This document shows, piece after piece, positions 1-11,600 of a DNA stretch of 64,000 nucleotides. The stretch is taken from NCBI GenBank assembly GCA_019448385.1, contig JAGTXO010000015.1, positions 124,001-188,000 on the forward strand, in the 5' to 3' direction. A model generated the notes under the pieces. It was given only the letters and a program-made list of their open reading frames with translations, was not told the DNA's origin and searched no databases. How positions within the stretch are numbered: position 1 is the stretch's first letter; the number at the start of each line of letters is the position of its first letter. This DNA comes from Diacronema lutheri. Taxonomy: Eukaryota > Haptophyta > Pavlovophyceae > Pavlovales > Pavlovaceae. Both the position numbers and the translations under genes were made by a program.

Positions 1-46
1 GAGGTGCGAAAGGAGGAAGAAGGTAGGGAGAGTTGTGTGTGTGTGT

Positions 47-83
<37 letters not shown>

Positions 84-111
84 CGGCCGCCGGAGACGAG
101 GACGCACTCAC

Positions 112-1507
112 CGCTGTTGGCAATGCGCGCGTCACGGAGACAACTTGGCGGGCCTCGCACGCAGCTGGGCCGATCGCCGCCGTAGAGATGTCTGCAGCCG
201 TCTCCGCGATGCCGATCGTCGCATCTGTTGGCACCGCTGCCATCTGCCGCACCCGCGGCCAGGCTGCCGGCAAGGTCGGCGCGTCGGGCTCCGAGCTCGG
301 CCACGCAGGCGATGCGGCCGACGGCGGTGACGCTGAGCCCAGCGCCGGGTCCAACGGCTCCACGTCGAGCCGGCTGTGAACGAGCATGCTCGCACCACTT
401 GCCCACGCCAGCGCGTCGGACTCAGGCACGTTGTAGATCTGCGCGGGCAACGCGCGTGCGTGCGGCAGGCGCGCGCGCGAGCTTTCAGGCCACGCGCGCG
501 TGCCGCGCGGGAGGACGGGGCGGTCGCGGCTGCGCTCGACCGCCGGTCGCGGCACCGAGCGACCGTGCGCGCCGCCGCACGTTGTAGTCGTCGCACGGAA
601 ACCAAGCCTCGTTGCGGAGCACGATGGCGACAAGGTGCCCGCTCATCGGCCCCTCGCCCACGTGCACCACGCCGGCGACGGGGAGGTGGTCGCGCCCGCC
701 GAGCAGCAGCCGCGGCGCGCACACGAGCGCGCGGTTGTTCTTGCACTGCGAGCCATTGCCGCGCGTCGTGCGCGGCGCCTCGACAGCAATGCTGGCTGGC
801 GTGAGCACGCCCGAGTGGCCCGCGTTCGTGTGGCGATCCCGCGGCGGCCCAGCGGCGCCCCCCAGAGCGTGTGCAAGCGCGCGCGCCGCATCGCCGCCGA
901 CGCTGACGAGTACGGCGATGCCCTCGCCGGCCTCTGAAGGCACGGCGATCTGCTCGAGCACTGGCCCGACGCGTGTGTCGGCTTCAAAGGCCGCAGCGAG
1001 CCCGGGCACTCGGCCGAGCAGCAACCGGAAGAACTCAGCGGCATCCTGCGGCGTCCTTCGCGCGCCACGGCCCGAGATGACGTCGATGACGGACACAAGA
1101 CACAGCCGTGTCGGCGCCCTGGTGTCCTCGATCAGCGTGCCAAAGTCCCGAAAACGCGCCCTCTCGACGCTGTTGGCACGGCGCGAAGCGGAGCGAAGCA
1201 TCGCACGGAGCATGTTCAGGGCGAAGAGCGATTGCATAAGGACGGTCGTGTAGCACGCGCTGCCCTCGTTTTTCGCGCCTGCGCCGCGCCGCGCAGCGCC
1301 GGGTGTGCGGGGTGCGCACGCACGGTTTGCGGCGGGATGGAGGGAGGCTGGCTGGGCGCGCGCCGAGCCCGGCAAGCCGTGCAGGCGCTCACCACGCGGC
1401 ACGCCGGGCACTCTCACCGGCCACATCGGGCCGTCAAACGCGTCTTCCACAGGCTGCCGACCGACGACGTAAAACTTGCTCAAGGCGCCGCGCCGTGCAC
1501 GCGCCAT
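112..1507 (-). CDS. Ubiquitin-specific protease-like (C19), left-arm copy, 3' end outside window
   Basis: This is the left-arm copy of the gene at 60825-62500. On the minus strand the exons are 1507-1393, 1278-581 and 438-112; the last exon would lie beyond the left edge, after the intron whose donor GTGAGT is at 111. USP signatures are visible: the Cys box KNEGSACYTT, the QDAAEFF motif, and the His box SGHLVAIVL followed by FPCDDYN. The protein reads identically to the right-arm copy over the shared part. The final intron contains the TG/G microsatellite at 33-78. Deubiquitination is inferred from family motifs only, and start and splice sites are by-eye choices. Confidence 0.65.
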
Positions 1508-1981
1508 GCGCGCGCTGTTGCGGGCTGCGCAGCAGGGACGACGGGGGAATTGGCGAGCGAGGGTTGGGCGCAGATCAGCGTGGTGGCGCGGCAAGACGAG
1601 CGCGCGCCGGGCGCCTGGCGCGGAGGCGCCCCGCGCGAGGACGCGAGCCGCTTCTCGCACCGGACGGGCGCCCACGCGCAAGCCGGCTTTCGAGGGCTGG
1701 TGGATGGTGGCAGATGCCGAAACGGACACATGGAATGATGCGTCGGCGGCGCGAGCGCGGGACGATCTTGCCCGGGCAATTTTGCGCACGCTGCCAGCGC
1801 GCGTATGCGTGCGCATGCAGCGGGCGGCGCGCACGTTGCGCGTGACGGGGCGCCGAGCGGCACACCGGCGGGGACGCGCTCGCCGCTGCCGTGGCATCGT
1901 ACGCTGCCTGCGTGCTGGCCCGCACGCACGTTGCCGGCGCGAGGGGACGGCGAGTGCGCCTCGGCCGAACAGGCGCGAACG

Positions 1982-2410
1982 TTACGCCCGAGCGCGTGGC
2001 CGGGCCCCGCCGACTGCACGCAGCGCCGGCCCAGGCGCGCATCCGCCCGACGCGGATTTGGACGACGCATCGACCGGCACGCCGAGCGTCTGCGCCCGCC
2101 TCGCGGCCGGTCGCGCCGGCCCCTCTTCGGCCCGAGGCCGCACGTCCGCCGCGCGCCGCTTTGGCGCGCGGCGCGGCGCTCCCGGAACGCGCATGGCACA
2201 CGCGCGGTGCGCGGGCACGCCCGCAACGCGCCATTCCAGCGCGAGCAGTTCGGCAAGCTTGCAGCGCGCGAGCAGCCGGGCATGTGCCGCGGAAACACAG
2301 TTCGCTGTGTGCGCCGGCCGCGACGACACGGCGTAGCGGCGCGAGGCTGGCCGCCGGGGCCACGGGCGTACTGCCGTGGCGCGACGCCATGGTATGAGCA
2401 TTAAATTCAT
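1982..2410 (-). CDS. Hypothetical ORF, left-arm copy
   Basis: This minus-strand ORF of about 142 codons begins MNLMLIPWRRA next to a 17-G run (2424-2440). The product is Arg/Ala-rich, with one stretch that looks less random, CKLAELLALEWRVAGVPAH. No domain is recognised. It lies between the helicase and the protease gene, in the same orientation as both, and could be a 5' exon of the protease gene, an independent small gene, or chance coding in GC-rich DNA. It is identical in the other arm. Confidence 0.2.
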   Translation of the reverse strand: MNLMLIPWRRATAVRPWPRRPASRRYAVSSRPAHTANCVSAAHARLLARCKLAELLALEWRVAGVPAHRACAMRVPGAPRRAPKRRAADVRPRAEEGPARPAARRAQTLGVPVDASSKSASGGCAPGPALRAVGGARPRARA

Positions 2411-2898
2411 CGGGGGGTGGGGTGGGGGGGGGGGGGGGGGCGCGTTGTGCGCACTTGGCGCGCGAGTAGTGCGAGTGGCGGGCGAGCCTCGTCGCCCACG
2501 GAGCCCGCCCCCGGCTCGGCGGCGCGCCGCCTGCTCGCCGGGTCGCGCACCGCCGTCGCCGCCGCTGCGCACTTGCCCAGCTTGCCGGCAGGCGGCAGGC
2601 GGCGGCGACGGCGGCGGCTGCGGCTGCGGCTGCGGCGCGAGCGCGACGCCGGGCGGCGGCAGCGCCGACGGCACGCGCGCAGCGGCGACCCACGCGGCGG
2701 CGGGCAGCGCGCCAGCGTGAGGCCCCTGCGCGCCGGCCGCATTGGCGCCGCCCTGCGCGCCCTAGAAGGGCGCGCAGGTACGCGGGCCGGTCGCGCGGCG
2801 CGCGGTGCTGGCGAGCACCCGACGGCTGCGCGTCGGCGCGAGCGGCGCGGCGGGCGTCGCGCCGGCGGGTGCTGGCCAGCACCGCGCGCCGGCGGCGC

Positions 2899-5409
2899 GC
2901 CCGCCGCCAGCGCGCCGCCCGCCGCCGGCGCCGCGCGCGCCGTCCGCGCCCGCCGCCACCGCGCGCCGCCGCCGCGCATTCGCGCGCGGCGGCGACGGCG
3001 GCCGCGGCGAGCGCCGCCGCCGCCGCCTCGCCACCGCTGACCGCGCGGAGCACCTCTTTGAAGACGACGCTGCGCGTCACGAGGTCCGGGCCGAGCGCAA
3101 AGCGGACGCGCGACGTGTGCCCGACGCGCGAAGCGGCCACGTGGAGCTGGCCGTGCGTGAAGCACGGCTCGGCGAGCCACACGCCCGCGCACCCGAGCGC
3201 TTGCCCCTGCGCCTCGTTACGCCGGCCGCACCGGGGAACTGGCGGCGCATCCGCACAAGCGCGAACGTGCCGTCGTCGGGCGAGTGGTGGTCGACACGCG
3301 CGACGAGCACGGTGCTGTCGCGCCCGGCGGCCGCGCCGGGGCGTGCGCACTCGAGCAGCCGGCCGCCGGCGCGCACGCCGCGCACGATCAGCCGCGTGCC
3401 GCCGCACAGCCCCTCGCCGGGCGAGAGGTTGCGCGGCAGCATCACCACCATCCCGGGCTTCAGGTCGAGGACGCGGTGCGGCATCTGCGCGTGCTCGAGC
3501 GAGTCGAGGAATTCGACCGACGCCCGCGCAATCTGCTTGCCCGCCCCGTCGTCGCGCCAGCTCGTCCGCCGACGCGCACCTCGCCGCCGCGCCCGGGAAG
3601 CGGCCGATCGCCAGCCAGTTGATCCGCGCCACGTCCGTCTGCTTGGCGCAGAGCACCGCGCGGTCGCACAGCGAGCCGTCGTCGGTCCAACACGTCGCGC
3701 CGTGGACAAAGTCGTCACGAGCTCCGTCGGGTAGGCCGAGCCCACGCGGATGGGGACGCCGCCGACGGCCTCGGGCAGCTGCACGGGATCGAGCGGGAAT
3801 GCGCCGGGCATGGCCCCGGCCGCCGGCACCGCCGCGGGAACGGCGCCGTCGCCGGGGCTGCGCAGCAGCTCCGCCCACTCGCCCGCGCCGAGCGCGTCGC
3901 CCGTGTCGCGCGCCGCGCTCGAGGCGCGAACGTTCTCGACCAAGGCGTGCTGCCGATCGTGCTGCCACGGCGCCGAGTACTTGAGGCAGGAGCGCACGAT
4001 CTGCGCGCGCGAGCCGCGCCGCACCACCGGCAAGCACTGGCGAAAGTCGCCGGCGAGCAGCAGCGTCTCGCCGCCGAAGCGCTCGTCGACGCCCGTCACG
4101 TCGCGCAAACACCGATCAGGCGAGTCGAGGTGGCACCGCGTCTGCATCGGCGCCTCGTCCCACACGACCAGCCGCCGCGGCGGCCAGGGAGCGCCCGCGC
4201 TCGGAGCGCGGCACGCCATTGAACGGCTTGCCCGTCGGAGTCGGCACCGCCGGGCACCTTGAAGGTCAAGTGGAAGGTGCGGCCGTCGGGCAGCAGCGTG
4301 GCGGCGACGCCCGAGGACGCGCCCACGACGACCGCGTGCCCATCCGCGCGCACGGCGGCGATAATGGCGCGCTCGACGAACGTCTTGCCCGTTCCGCCCG
4401 GCGCGTCGCAAAGATGCAGCCGGTTGCCCACGCCGCGCAGCGCCGATTTGACGACCGCGCCGTGGAGCGCGCACTGCTGGCCGCCCTCGGCCATCGCCGC
4501 GCGCGCCGCCGCCGCGCTCGCAGCCCGCTCGGCGCGATGGTAGCCCTGCGCGCGCGCGAGCTCGCGCCCGCCCGGCCCGGCCGGCGCGCGCGCCGTGCGC
4601 AGACCGGCCACCGCCGCGAGCGCCGCCGCGCGCTCGCGCTCGTCGGGCACGTACAGCCCCGTGGAGTCGAACGTGTCGGCCCAGGCGGGCACGCCGTACG
4701 AGGCGAAGGCGTCCGAGCCGGGCTGCGGCCGCTGCTCGGCGCGCTTCAGGAGCATGACCCCGCACACGTTCCACTTGGTGCCAAACATCGAGCCCGTGAG
4801 CCCCGTGTAGACGCGGTCGAGCTGCGTGGCGATGGCGCAGACGTCCTCGTGCCGGATCTCGTCGACCGGTTCGCGCCGCGCGTCGACGAGCGGCACGACG
4901 CGCTCGGAGCCCGCCCACGTGAACGTGCGCGTCGACATGTTCAGCCGCGTGTGCGCGAGCGTGTCGTCCTCGTACTTGGGCTTGACGGCGGGCGAGAGCT
5001 TGCCGCGCACCTCCTCCTTCGAGAGGCCGCGCGTGTTGAGCAGCTCCTTCTGGCGCGCGTGCACCGTCTCGACGCGCTGATCGTCGATGGCGCGCAGGGC
5101 GCCAAAGTAGGCGTCCATCTGCGCGAGCGGCGCGCCTTCAATCGGCAGCTCCTTGTCGGTCACGCCGGCCGTGTACGCCGCCTTGTCGACGTCCGTCGGC
5201 CCGTACATGGTGCCAAAGTTGCCGTCGCCCGTGAGCTCGGGCCAGTCGACGACGCAGGGCGGCGAGACGAAGGCGAGCGCGCGGCGCGACGGCCCGTAGC
5301 TCAGCTTGTCGACCGTGCGCGCCTGCTCGCTCGGCTTGACCGGCCGCGTGCTCACGATCTCGCAGTTGACGAGCGCCGCGTCGAAGGCGCGCAGGTCGAT
5401 GGCGGCCAT
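2899..5409 (-). CDS. PIF1/Helitron-type helicase with possible ssDNA-binding N-domain, left-arm copy
   Basis: This is the left-arm copy of the helicase at 56920-59430. The start ATG is complementary to 5407-5409 (MAAIDLRAFD). Over the first uninterrupted stretch the two copies differ by one residue near the helicase core (HLTFKVP here, HSTFKVP in the other arm). Later helicase motifs (WDEAPM, GDFRQCLPVV, NEAQGQ, HGQLHVAASR) are present but spread over several frames, in the same way in both arms. Either introns or decay before the duplication could explain this. The 5' end overlaps the divergent ORF 5306-5884. See the right-arm entry for domains. Confidence 0.6.
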
Positions 5410-5884
5410 GGTCGTTGTGCGCGGGAGATCACGCTGCAGGCGGCTCCACAGTAGGTTCGAGAAAAAAAAAAGCTGGGCCAACGGTCAGTCGAGCGCCACA
5501 AGCAATCCTCGGGAGCCGGTGGCCCAACCCAACCCAACGATCTTCGTCGCCACCCTTCGCGCGTTTTCCGTTCGCGCCCAAGCAGACAATGAGACCACAA
5601 TCTCGGTGCTGCTCGGCGCGATGATGGGCCTCAGCGGCTCGGTGGCGATCGTGCTCTACGTGCGCGCGCGACGTCGCGAGGTGCAGCACGGGCGCGTGGC
5701 GACGCCGCGCATCATCCAGCGCCAGCTCGAGCTGCAGCTGCCGTGGGGCCGGCCGGACGAGGCATCCGTCGCCTCGCGTGCCGAAACGCCGGGCGTCGAG
5801 GCCGCGTCGCGCTCGGTGCGCGACGCGGCGCCCGAGCCGGACCCGGACGAGGGCTACGTGCGCGTGGCGAGCGCGGCGTTCTGA
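5306..5884 (+). CDS. Small single-pass membrane protein, hypothetical, left-arm copy
   Basis: The convincing part is the C-terminal 100 residues: a hydrophobic helix SVLLGAMMGLSGSVAIVLYV followed by a basic stop-transfer RARRR, then a polar tail with an acidic EPDPDEGY segment and stop at 5884. This fits a type I or tail-anchored membrane protein. The ATG at 5306 overlaps the divergent helicase gene by about 100 bases, so the true start may be elsewhere or in another exon. A run of 11 A lies at 5461-5471. No family is recognised. It stops about 95 bases before the inverted-repeat element at 5979. Confidence 0.45.
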   Translation: MSTVRACSLGLTGRVLTISQLTSAASKARRSMAAMVVVRGRSRCRRLHSRFEKKKSWANGQSSATSNPREPVAQPNPTIFVATLRAFSVRAQADNETTISVLLGAMMGLSGSVAIVLYVRARRREVQHGRVATPRIIQRQLELQLPWGRPDEASVASRAETPGVEAASRSVRDAAPEPDPDEGYVRVASAAF

Positions 5885-5978
5885 GGCGCGCACGACGTCG
5901 CCCAGCCAGAGCAGCCCGGGGCGGGGCGAGTCCGGCTGCGCGGAGGTCCGGCTCGAGCGGGCGGGCGCCATGCTCTGA

Positions 5979-6302
5979 GGCGCCGCCGCTTTCTAAAAGG
6001 GTGTAGGGTGTAGGGTGTAGGATGCAAAACAAGCCCTCCCCACATTTGGGCCCGACGTCATTCCTTCTTCGAAGCCGTGACGTTACTCACATACGAGTAC
6101 TTTTACTTAGTGTAGGATGTATCTATTCTCTAAGTATTTGCATAGTGTAGGGTGTAGGATAAGTACGGTTACGAAAGTCCTACAGGGAGTGAAGGAATGA
6201 CGCTGTGACGAAAGAAGGAATGACGTCGGGCCCAGATGTGGGGAGGGCTTGTTTTGCATCCTACACCCTACACCCTACACCCTTTTGAAAAGCGGCGGCG
6301 CC
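5979..6302 (+). mobile_element. MITE-like fold-back element A, left arm
   Basis: The element has terminal inverted repeats of about 100 bases: GGCGCCGCCGCTTTC, then three GTGTAGG units, then ATGCAAAACAAGCCCTCCCC and GACGTCATTCC, complemented at the other end. The interior is AT-richer than its surroundings and contains further GTGTAGG units and several TGACGT motifs. It has no coding capacity. The terminal TGTAGGG heptamer resembles a telomere-type unit, but only three copies occur. The family is not assigned; it fits a non-autonomous DNA transposon. Confidence 0.7.
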
Positions 6303-6529
6303 TCAGAGCATGGCGGCTCGACAGCATGGCGCCTATACAGCATGGCGTCGTCCAGCGTCACGCCGCGTCGTGGTCCTGCCGCTCCTCCGTGGCGCACGGA
6401 TGGCGCTCCTCCGTGACGCAGCCGAACGACGTCGCGGCGTCACGGCCCGGGCGCAGTCGCCATCCTGGACGCCACGCTGGACGACGCCATGCTGTCGAGG
6501 CGCCATGCTGTCGAGCCGCCATGCTCCGA

Positions 6530-6851
6530 GGCGCCGCCGCTTTCTAAAAGGGTGTAGGGTGTAGGGTGTAGGATGCAAAACAAGCCCTCCCCACATTTGG
6601 GCCCGACGTCATTCCTTCTTTCGTCACAGCGTCATTCCTTCTCCCCCCTATGGGACTTTCATAACCGTACTTATCCTACACCCTACACTATGCAAATACC
6701 TAGAGAATAGATACATCCTACACTAAGTAAAGGTACTCGTATGTGAGTAACGTCACGGCTTCGAAGAAGGAATGACGTCGGGCCCAAATGTGGGGAGGGC
6801 TTGTTTTGCATCCTACACCCTACACCCTACACCCTTTTGGAAAGCGGCGCC
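6530..6851 (-). mobile_element. MITE-like fold-back element B, left arm (reverse of A)
   Basis: This is the same element as A in opposite orientation; the interior AAGTACGGTTA...CATACGAGTAC order is reversed. It differs from A by a few substitutions and a small C-run difference near 6643-6650. Its inner end borders the ORF pair that begins near 6850. Confidence 0.7.
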
Positions 6852-7180
6852 GAAGGTGGGAGGATGCCACCCGTATGCGCGCGTTTGAACGTGCGCGGAC
6901 GGCCGTTGGCTTCGCGCCCTTTCGCCCACGGTTTGCGCGCCAACGGACCAGTCCTCCGCGGGCGCCGCGCATCGTCTCGGGGGCGGTCGGTGTGGTACGC
7001 CGCGCGCATCGTCAGCGCCGCGGCGTCGAGCTCGGCGAGCGAGGGCGCGTACGTGACGCCGCTCAGCACCTCGTCCGCGCCCGCCCTCGTCGCGCTCGCC
7101 GCCTCCGCAGTGCGCGCAGGCGGCTTCGTGACGGCACGCGAGGCCACGCCGCGCGCCGCAGGTGCCTTTTCGCGCTGCAT
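6827..7180 (-). CDS. Small hypothetical ORF, left-arm copy
   Basis: The first 66 residues match the right-arm ORF 55149-55352 nearly exactly (it begins MQREKAP here, MQRAKAP there) and include ADEVLSGVTYAPSLAELDAA. Here the frame stays open into the element B terminus, whereas the right copy stops after HTDRP. No domain is recognised. It is divergent from the ORF starting at 7267, and the upstream regions overlap. Confidence 0.3.
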   Translation of the reverse strand: MQREKAPAARGVASRAVTKPPARTAEAASATRAGADEVLSGVTYAPSLAELDAAALTMRAAYHTDRPRDDARRPRRTGPLARKPWAKGREANGRPRTFKRAHTGGILPPSAPLSKRV

Positions 7181-7266
7181 CGTCTGTCTGCCGGTCCGAC
7201 GCGCTCTGCTCTGAACGAACGGACGTCACGCCCGACGAGATCTCGTCGCGTGCACGCTCGCACAAC

Positions 7267-8310
7267 ATGTACCCCCAGAACTTCTCCGAGCTGCTGCCCG
7301 ACGAGATCTTCGGCGACGAGCTGCTCGTCGCCCGGCACTACCGCGTGCGCATCCTTCAGCGCGTCGCCCGCCGCCGCGATGCGGCCGAGGCCAACTTTTG
7401 GCTCGACGGCGGGCCCGCCGACTCGGTCGTCGGCGCGTGCATGTGCGGCCGAATCTACGCGCTCAAGTGCATGGGCCGGCTCGTCCGCGGCGCCCGGATC
7501 CTCGCGCTGCTGCGCACAAACGTCGCGCTCGCCACGTGCCGCGCGCACCTCATGGGCCACATGCTCCAGCGCATCGTCGGCGACAGCGGCGTCGCGCGGC
7601 TGCTGCAGCTGGTTGCAGCTGGTTCGCGTGGATCACGACACGCTCAACGCCGAGCACCAGGCCTTGGAAGCACAGCATGACACCGGCCAAATCATGCGAC
7701 GGCATGTGCGCGCGCGCCGACGCGCTCTCCAAGGACCTCGCACGGGCGCACGAGCACGCTCACAAGCTCGATGGCTATCTGGTGTAATGCAGCGAGCGCC
7801 TCCGTGAGAGTGACTCTTTCAACGGAGCGCTCAAGAACCTGATCACGCGGTGCAGCATGAGATGTGCTGGCTCCACGCCGAGATGTCGTCGCTCGTTGCG
7901 AGTTCGCCCGAGGCTTACGCGAACGACAGCGAGGCCACCGACTTCGAGGACCACGGCGTGTGCGTCGAGTTCGATGTCTTCAACCGCGACGGGGTCGAGG
8001 GCGCGCCCGTGCCCGCAATCGCGCCCACGAAGGCAGAGCCGGGCATCGAGTCCGAGTGCATCGCGCCCGCACAGGCAGAGCCGGGCAGCGAGTCCGAAGC
8101 GTCGCGCCCGCGCCCGCGCACGCGCCCGCGCCGGCAGAGCCGCGCACCGAGCACGAGTGCGCCAACGTGCCGCCGAACTCGCCCGAGCTCTCGTCGGTCG
8201 ACAGCCAGGCCACCGAGTACAAGACCTCCTACGCGAACTCACGTGCTCGCCACCTGCAACGCCTCGAGTTCACGCGCGCGTTCGAGTCTGTGCAGGCCGA
8301 GGTCGCTTAG
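7267..8310 (+). CDS. Hypothetical coiled-coil protein, left-arm copy
   Basis: It begins MYPQNFSELLPDEIFGDELL and contains an amphipathic segment HYRVRILQRVARRRDAAEANF and ACMCGRIYALKCMGRLVRGA. Coding similarity then continues in other frames: a coiled-coil stretch (DHDTLNAEHQALEAQHD), ALSKDLARAHEHAHKLDGYL, and a tail with two KAEPG/QAEPG repeats ending at 8310. The frame changes occur in both arms, so introns or an old broken copy are possible. Compared with the right copy, the first 172 codons of this tract show seven amino-acid differences. Family unknown. Confidence 0.35.
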
Positions 8311-8427
8311 TCAAAGCGCGCCAAGGGTTCCGGCCACCGGCGCATCGAGGCGCTGGCTGCGCAACACGGCCGTGCGCAACACCCGCAGCTCGGCCAACGG
8401 CAAGTAGCGCGCCGGCGCAGCGCACGG

Positions 8428-8637
8428 TGTTGGCATTGTGTCTGTGCTGCATGTGTGGGCGAAACGTTTCGCCTCGCGCCTTGGGGCGATTCGGTGTCTG
8501 AACGAAGACGGAAAGAAACGAAGACCGCGCTCGGCCAGGCCGAGCACTAGGTGGCGCTCGACTCGCCTGGTCCGCCCATCGGGGACAGGGAGTCGGAGTG
8601 AGCTACTGCGTCGACAAGTTGATCGGGAAGTCTAGCA
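8428..8637 (+). repeat. 5' LTR of the Copia element
   Basis: 210 bases, TG...CA bounded, matching the 3' LTR with a few point differences and lacking about 50 bases present there. It is preceded by target duplication CACGG. Confidence 0.9.
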
Positions 8638-11600
8638 TGACGTCAAGCCGCAGCGGCGACAACCTGATCATCAAGAACATCGACGACTTGAAGAACCTGA
8701 AGAAGTCCGACGGCAGGCAGTCGAACACGCCAACGTCGAACGGCACGAAGTCGGACGCGGGCAAGAAGCCGGCGGGTCAGCAGCTCGTCGTCGGCAACAG
8801 TAGCGCGGTGACTTCCGACGCGACCCAGCTGAGCGCGATCTTTCGCTCTCGGCGTGGACGGCGCCGGCGGACGCGCTCCTCGCGGCGACGACGGCTGCGA
8901 CCGGCCTGGACCGCCCGAAGCCGCGCATCGGCGGCGCGGGCGACGCGCTCATCGACTCAGGCTCGGAAAAGAACATCGTGCCGGCCGCGCTGCTCGTTAA
9001 CTGCAAGCCGCTCGACGAGCCGCAGACGCTCGTTTTCGGCAACGGCACGCAGGAGACGGTCACGGTCGCCGGAGAGCTGCTGCTCTACCTCGACGAGGCC
9101 AGCGCCGCAAAGTCCGGCGGGAGGCCGTTCGTCGTGGTCAAGGCCTGGGGTTCCGACAAGGTGCCGATGCCGATCATCTCCGCGACCTGCCTCGCCGCCT
9201 CTGGCGTCAACATCACGTTCTCGCGCGACGGCCACTACGCGGACTTCCGCGCCGTCGGCGGCCCGCTCGTGCGCCTGGACGAGCAGGCCAAGATGAAGGT
9301 GTGGCTCGCGCGGACGGCTTCGACCGCGCTCAAGTCCAACCCGGCGCTCGTCGCCGCCGTCGCGCAGCCACCGGGAAACTAAGTCGCCCGCCGGCCGGTC
9401 CAAGCGAGGAGGAGCTTCGGGTATGGTCGATCAGAGCGGGCACAACGGACAAGAACCTCCTGCTGCGTACGATGGCGCGCGTCGGCGGGATGGCGGAACT
9501 CAAGAATGACGCGCTCGACGAGCAGTCGGCGGCGTCGATGGTCCGCAAGTCGTTCAAGGACGCGATGCCGACGGGCAGCTACCCGGGCGGCGTCACTCAT
9601 GTCGACATCTTCGAGATCTCTCGTGATGATCTTCCGTTCAGCGTGGAGGGCCGTCGCCTCGGCTTCCGCTACGGGACGATCCTGGTCGACGGCTACTCGC
9701 GTCGGTGGCAAGTGTACGCGCTGCGCACGCTGGCGGAGAGCGAGATCGCGCTCGCCCTGCAGTGGTACGCGCAGCTGTTGGGGACGGGGGCGATGCACAT
9801 CTCCCACTGGATCCTCGGCTCGTCGTTCGGGCGACGCAGCATCCACACGGATGGCGGCACTTCGTTGATGGCCGCATCTGTCGAGCGCGCGCTGGCGCAG
9901 CTCGGCTTCTCTTCGACGGTTACCTCCGCACCCGACTCGCCGAGTTCGAATGGGGTGGCGGAGCGCGCGATTCGTTCGCTCAAGGTCCGTCCGCGCGCGC
10001 TCATGACGCGCGCGGGCGGCATACCCATGCACGACTGGCACTTTGCGGCGTGGCATGCGGTGGCATCGCGCAACAGGCTCGCCTCGCAACGTATCGCGCA
10101 GGCGGGTGAGCGCGCCGAGTGGCGGTCGCCGGAGGAGCTCTTCTTCGGCGTGCCGGCTACGTTCAAGCACCACGTGGCCTTCGGGGCCAGGTGCCGGGTG
10201 CTGCTGGTCGGGGCTCGCGCGCAGGCGCTGGGCACGCTCCGACAGCGCGCCGTGCTCGGGCGCGTCTACCTCTGGGGTGGGCACGGCCTGCAGGTCCGAG
10301 GCGTGTTTCGTTACGTCCTCGGCTATGTCGTCCGCTGCGACGACGGTACCCTTTTGTACTCACGCGATGTGTGGGTCGACGAGACGGACATCGTCGAGGG
10401 GGGGGTTCTCATCGCTTGGCGCCGCACCGCAGCGGGCTGGCGTGGGAACGAGCGATGCTGCGCGCCGCACGCGCCAGCACGATTCGCTGCCGGAGGAGGC
10501 GCCCGATGGGCGGCTGCCTGCCGACGAGGAGCACGACTGGGCCGACACGCCCGACAGTGCGAGCGAGGATGAGGACGTCGACTTCGACGCTTCCGAGAGG
10601 CCATCGCACGAGGAGCACGACAGGGCCGACACGCCCGACAGTGCGAGCGGGGATGAGGACGTCGACTTCGACGCTTCCGAGAGGCCATCGCTGAGCACCG
10701 GAGCTGCGCCGACGCGCGAGCCACCGGGGATTGCGGCTGCGCCGATGCTCGGGCTGCCGTGGTTCGGGGCCTTGCCGAGGCGCGGGGTGCCCGAGAGAGC
10801 GGCTGCGCAGACGCGCGAGCTGCCCGAGAGAGCGGCTGCGCAGACGCGCGAGCTGCCCGAGAGTGCGGCTGCGCAGACGCGCGAGCTGCCCGAGAGTGCG
10901 GCTGCGCCGACGCGCGAGCTGCCGTGGTACGGGACTTCGCCGACGCGCGAGCTGCCGTACGAGTCGCCTTCCGGCCTGATCGGCGCGGACGACGACGAGG
11001 GCGTGACCTCACCTGATGGTCACGCGCAGGGCGCGGACGTGACCTCACCCCAAAGTGGTCGCGCGCTGCCGCGCGACGAGGCGGGCGTTGCTTACCCCGT
11101 GCTCAGTCCGATCGCGAAGCCGCACGAGGACGTGTCGGGCGACGAGTCGGGCGCCAACTATGACGTGCTGGACGAGTCGCAGCAGCTGCTCGACCTGTCG
11201 CACGACGTGGACCGCCGTGATCGCACTTCTCGGTCCAACCCGCAGCTGTTCCCTCGCGTCCTGGCTGCGACCTGCCTCCCTGTCTGGAAGGCGCAGGACG
11301 TCGTCATCCCGAAGAACTACAAGCAGGCGATGCGCTCGCAGCAGGCGGAGCAGTGGCAAGCCGCCGTCCAGGAGCACCTCGCCGGGCATGAGCAGCTCGG
11401 CACCTTTGCGGAGGTGCTCGTGCCGCTCGGCACGTGGGCGCTCCCGAGCCAGTGGGTCTTTGCCCTCAAGGCCGACCCGGACGGCAAGGTCGAGCGCTTC
11501 AAGGCGCGCTCGGTCCTGATGGGCAACTTTCAGAGGCCCGGCGTGGACTTCCAGGAGGTCTTCTCGCCGACGATTCGGCCCGAGCAAGTTCGTCTGCTCA

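Larger units (their letters stand above)
5967..6851. repeat. Nested palindrome (fold-back) around two inverted MITE-like elements
   Basis: The 885-base tract reads as its own reverse complement, with imperfections, about a centre near 6410. It consists of element A (5979-6302), a spacer whose ends are inverted (starting GAGCATGGCGGCTCGACAGC and ending in its complement), and element B (6530-6851), which is element A reversed. Each element is itself an imperfect palindrome. The same structure is mirrored at 55478-56362 in the other arm. Confidence 0.85.

Noticed and set aside
2869-2884. GGTGCTGGCCAGCACC palindrome as an operator site
   Set aside because: It sits in the Arg/Ala-rich tail of the helicase region with several similar GC words nearby; nothing ties it to regulation.
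1575-4112. Very long minus-strand open frame (about 845 codons) and its mirror at 58217-60757
   Set aside because: Apart from short helicase segments that belong to the helicase gene, it is Arg/Ala low-complexity typical of GC-rich shadow frames.
5979-6302. True telomere or internal telomere array from the TGTAGGG units
   Set aside because: Only three tandem units occur at each element end, always in inverted pairs as part of a terminal repeat, and the surrounding sequence is ordinary.
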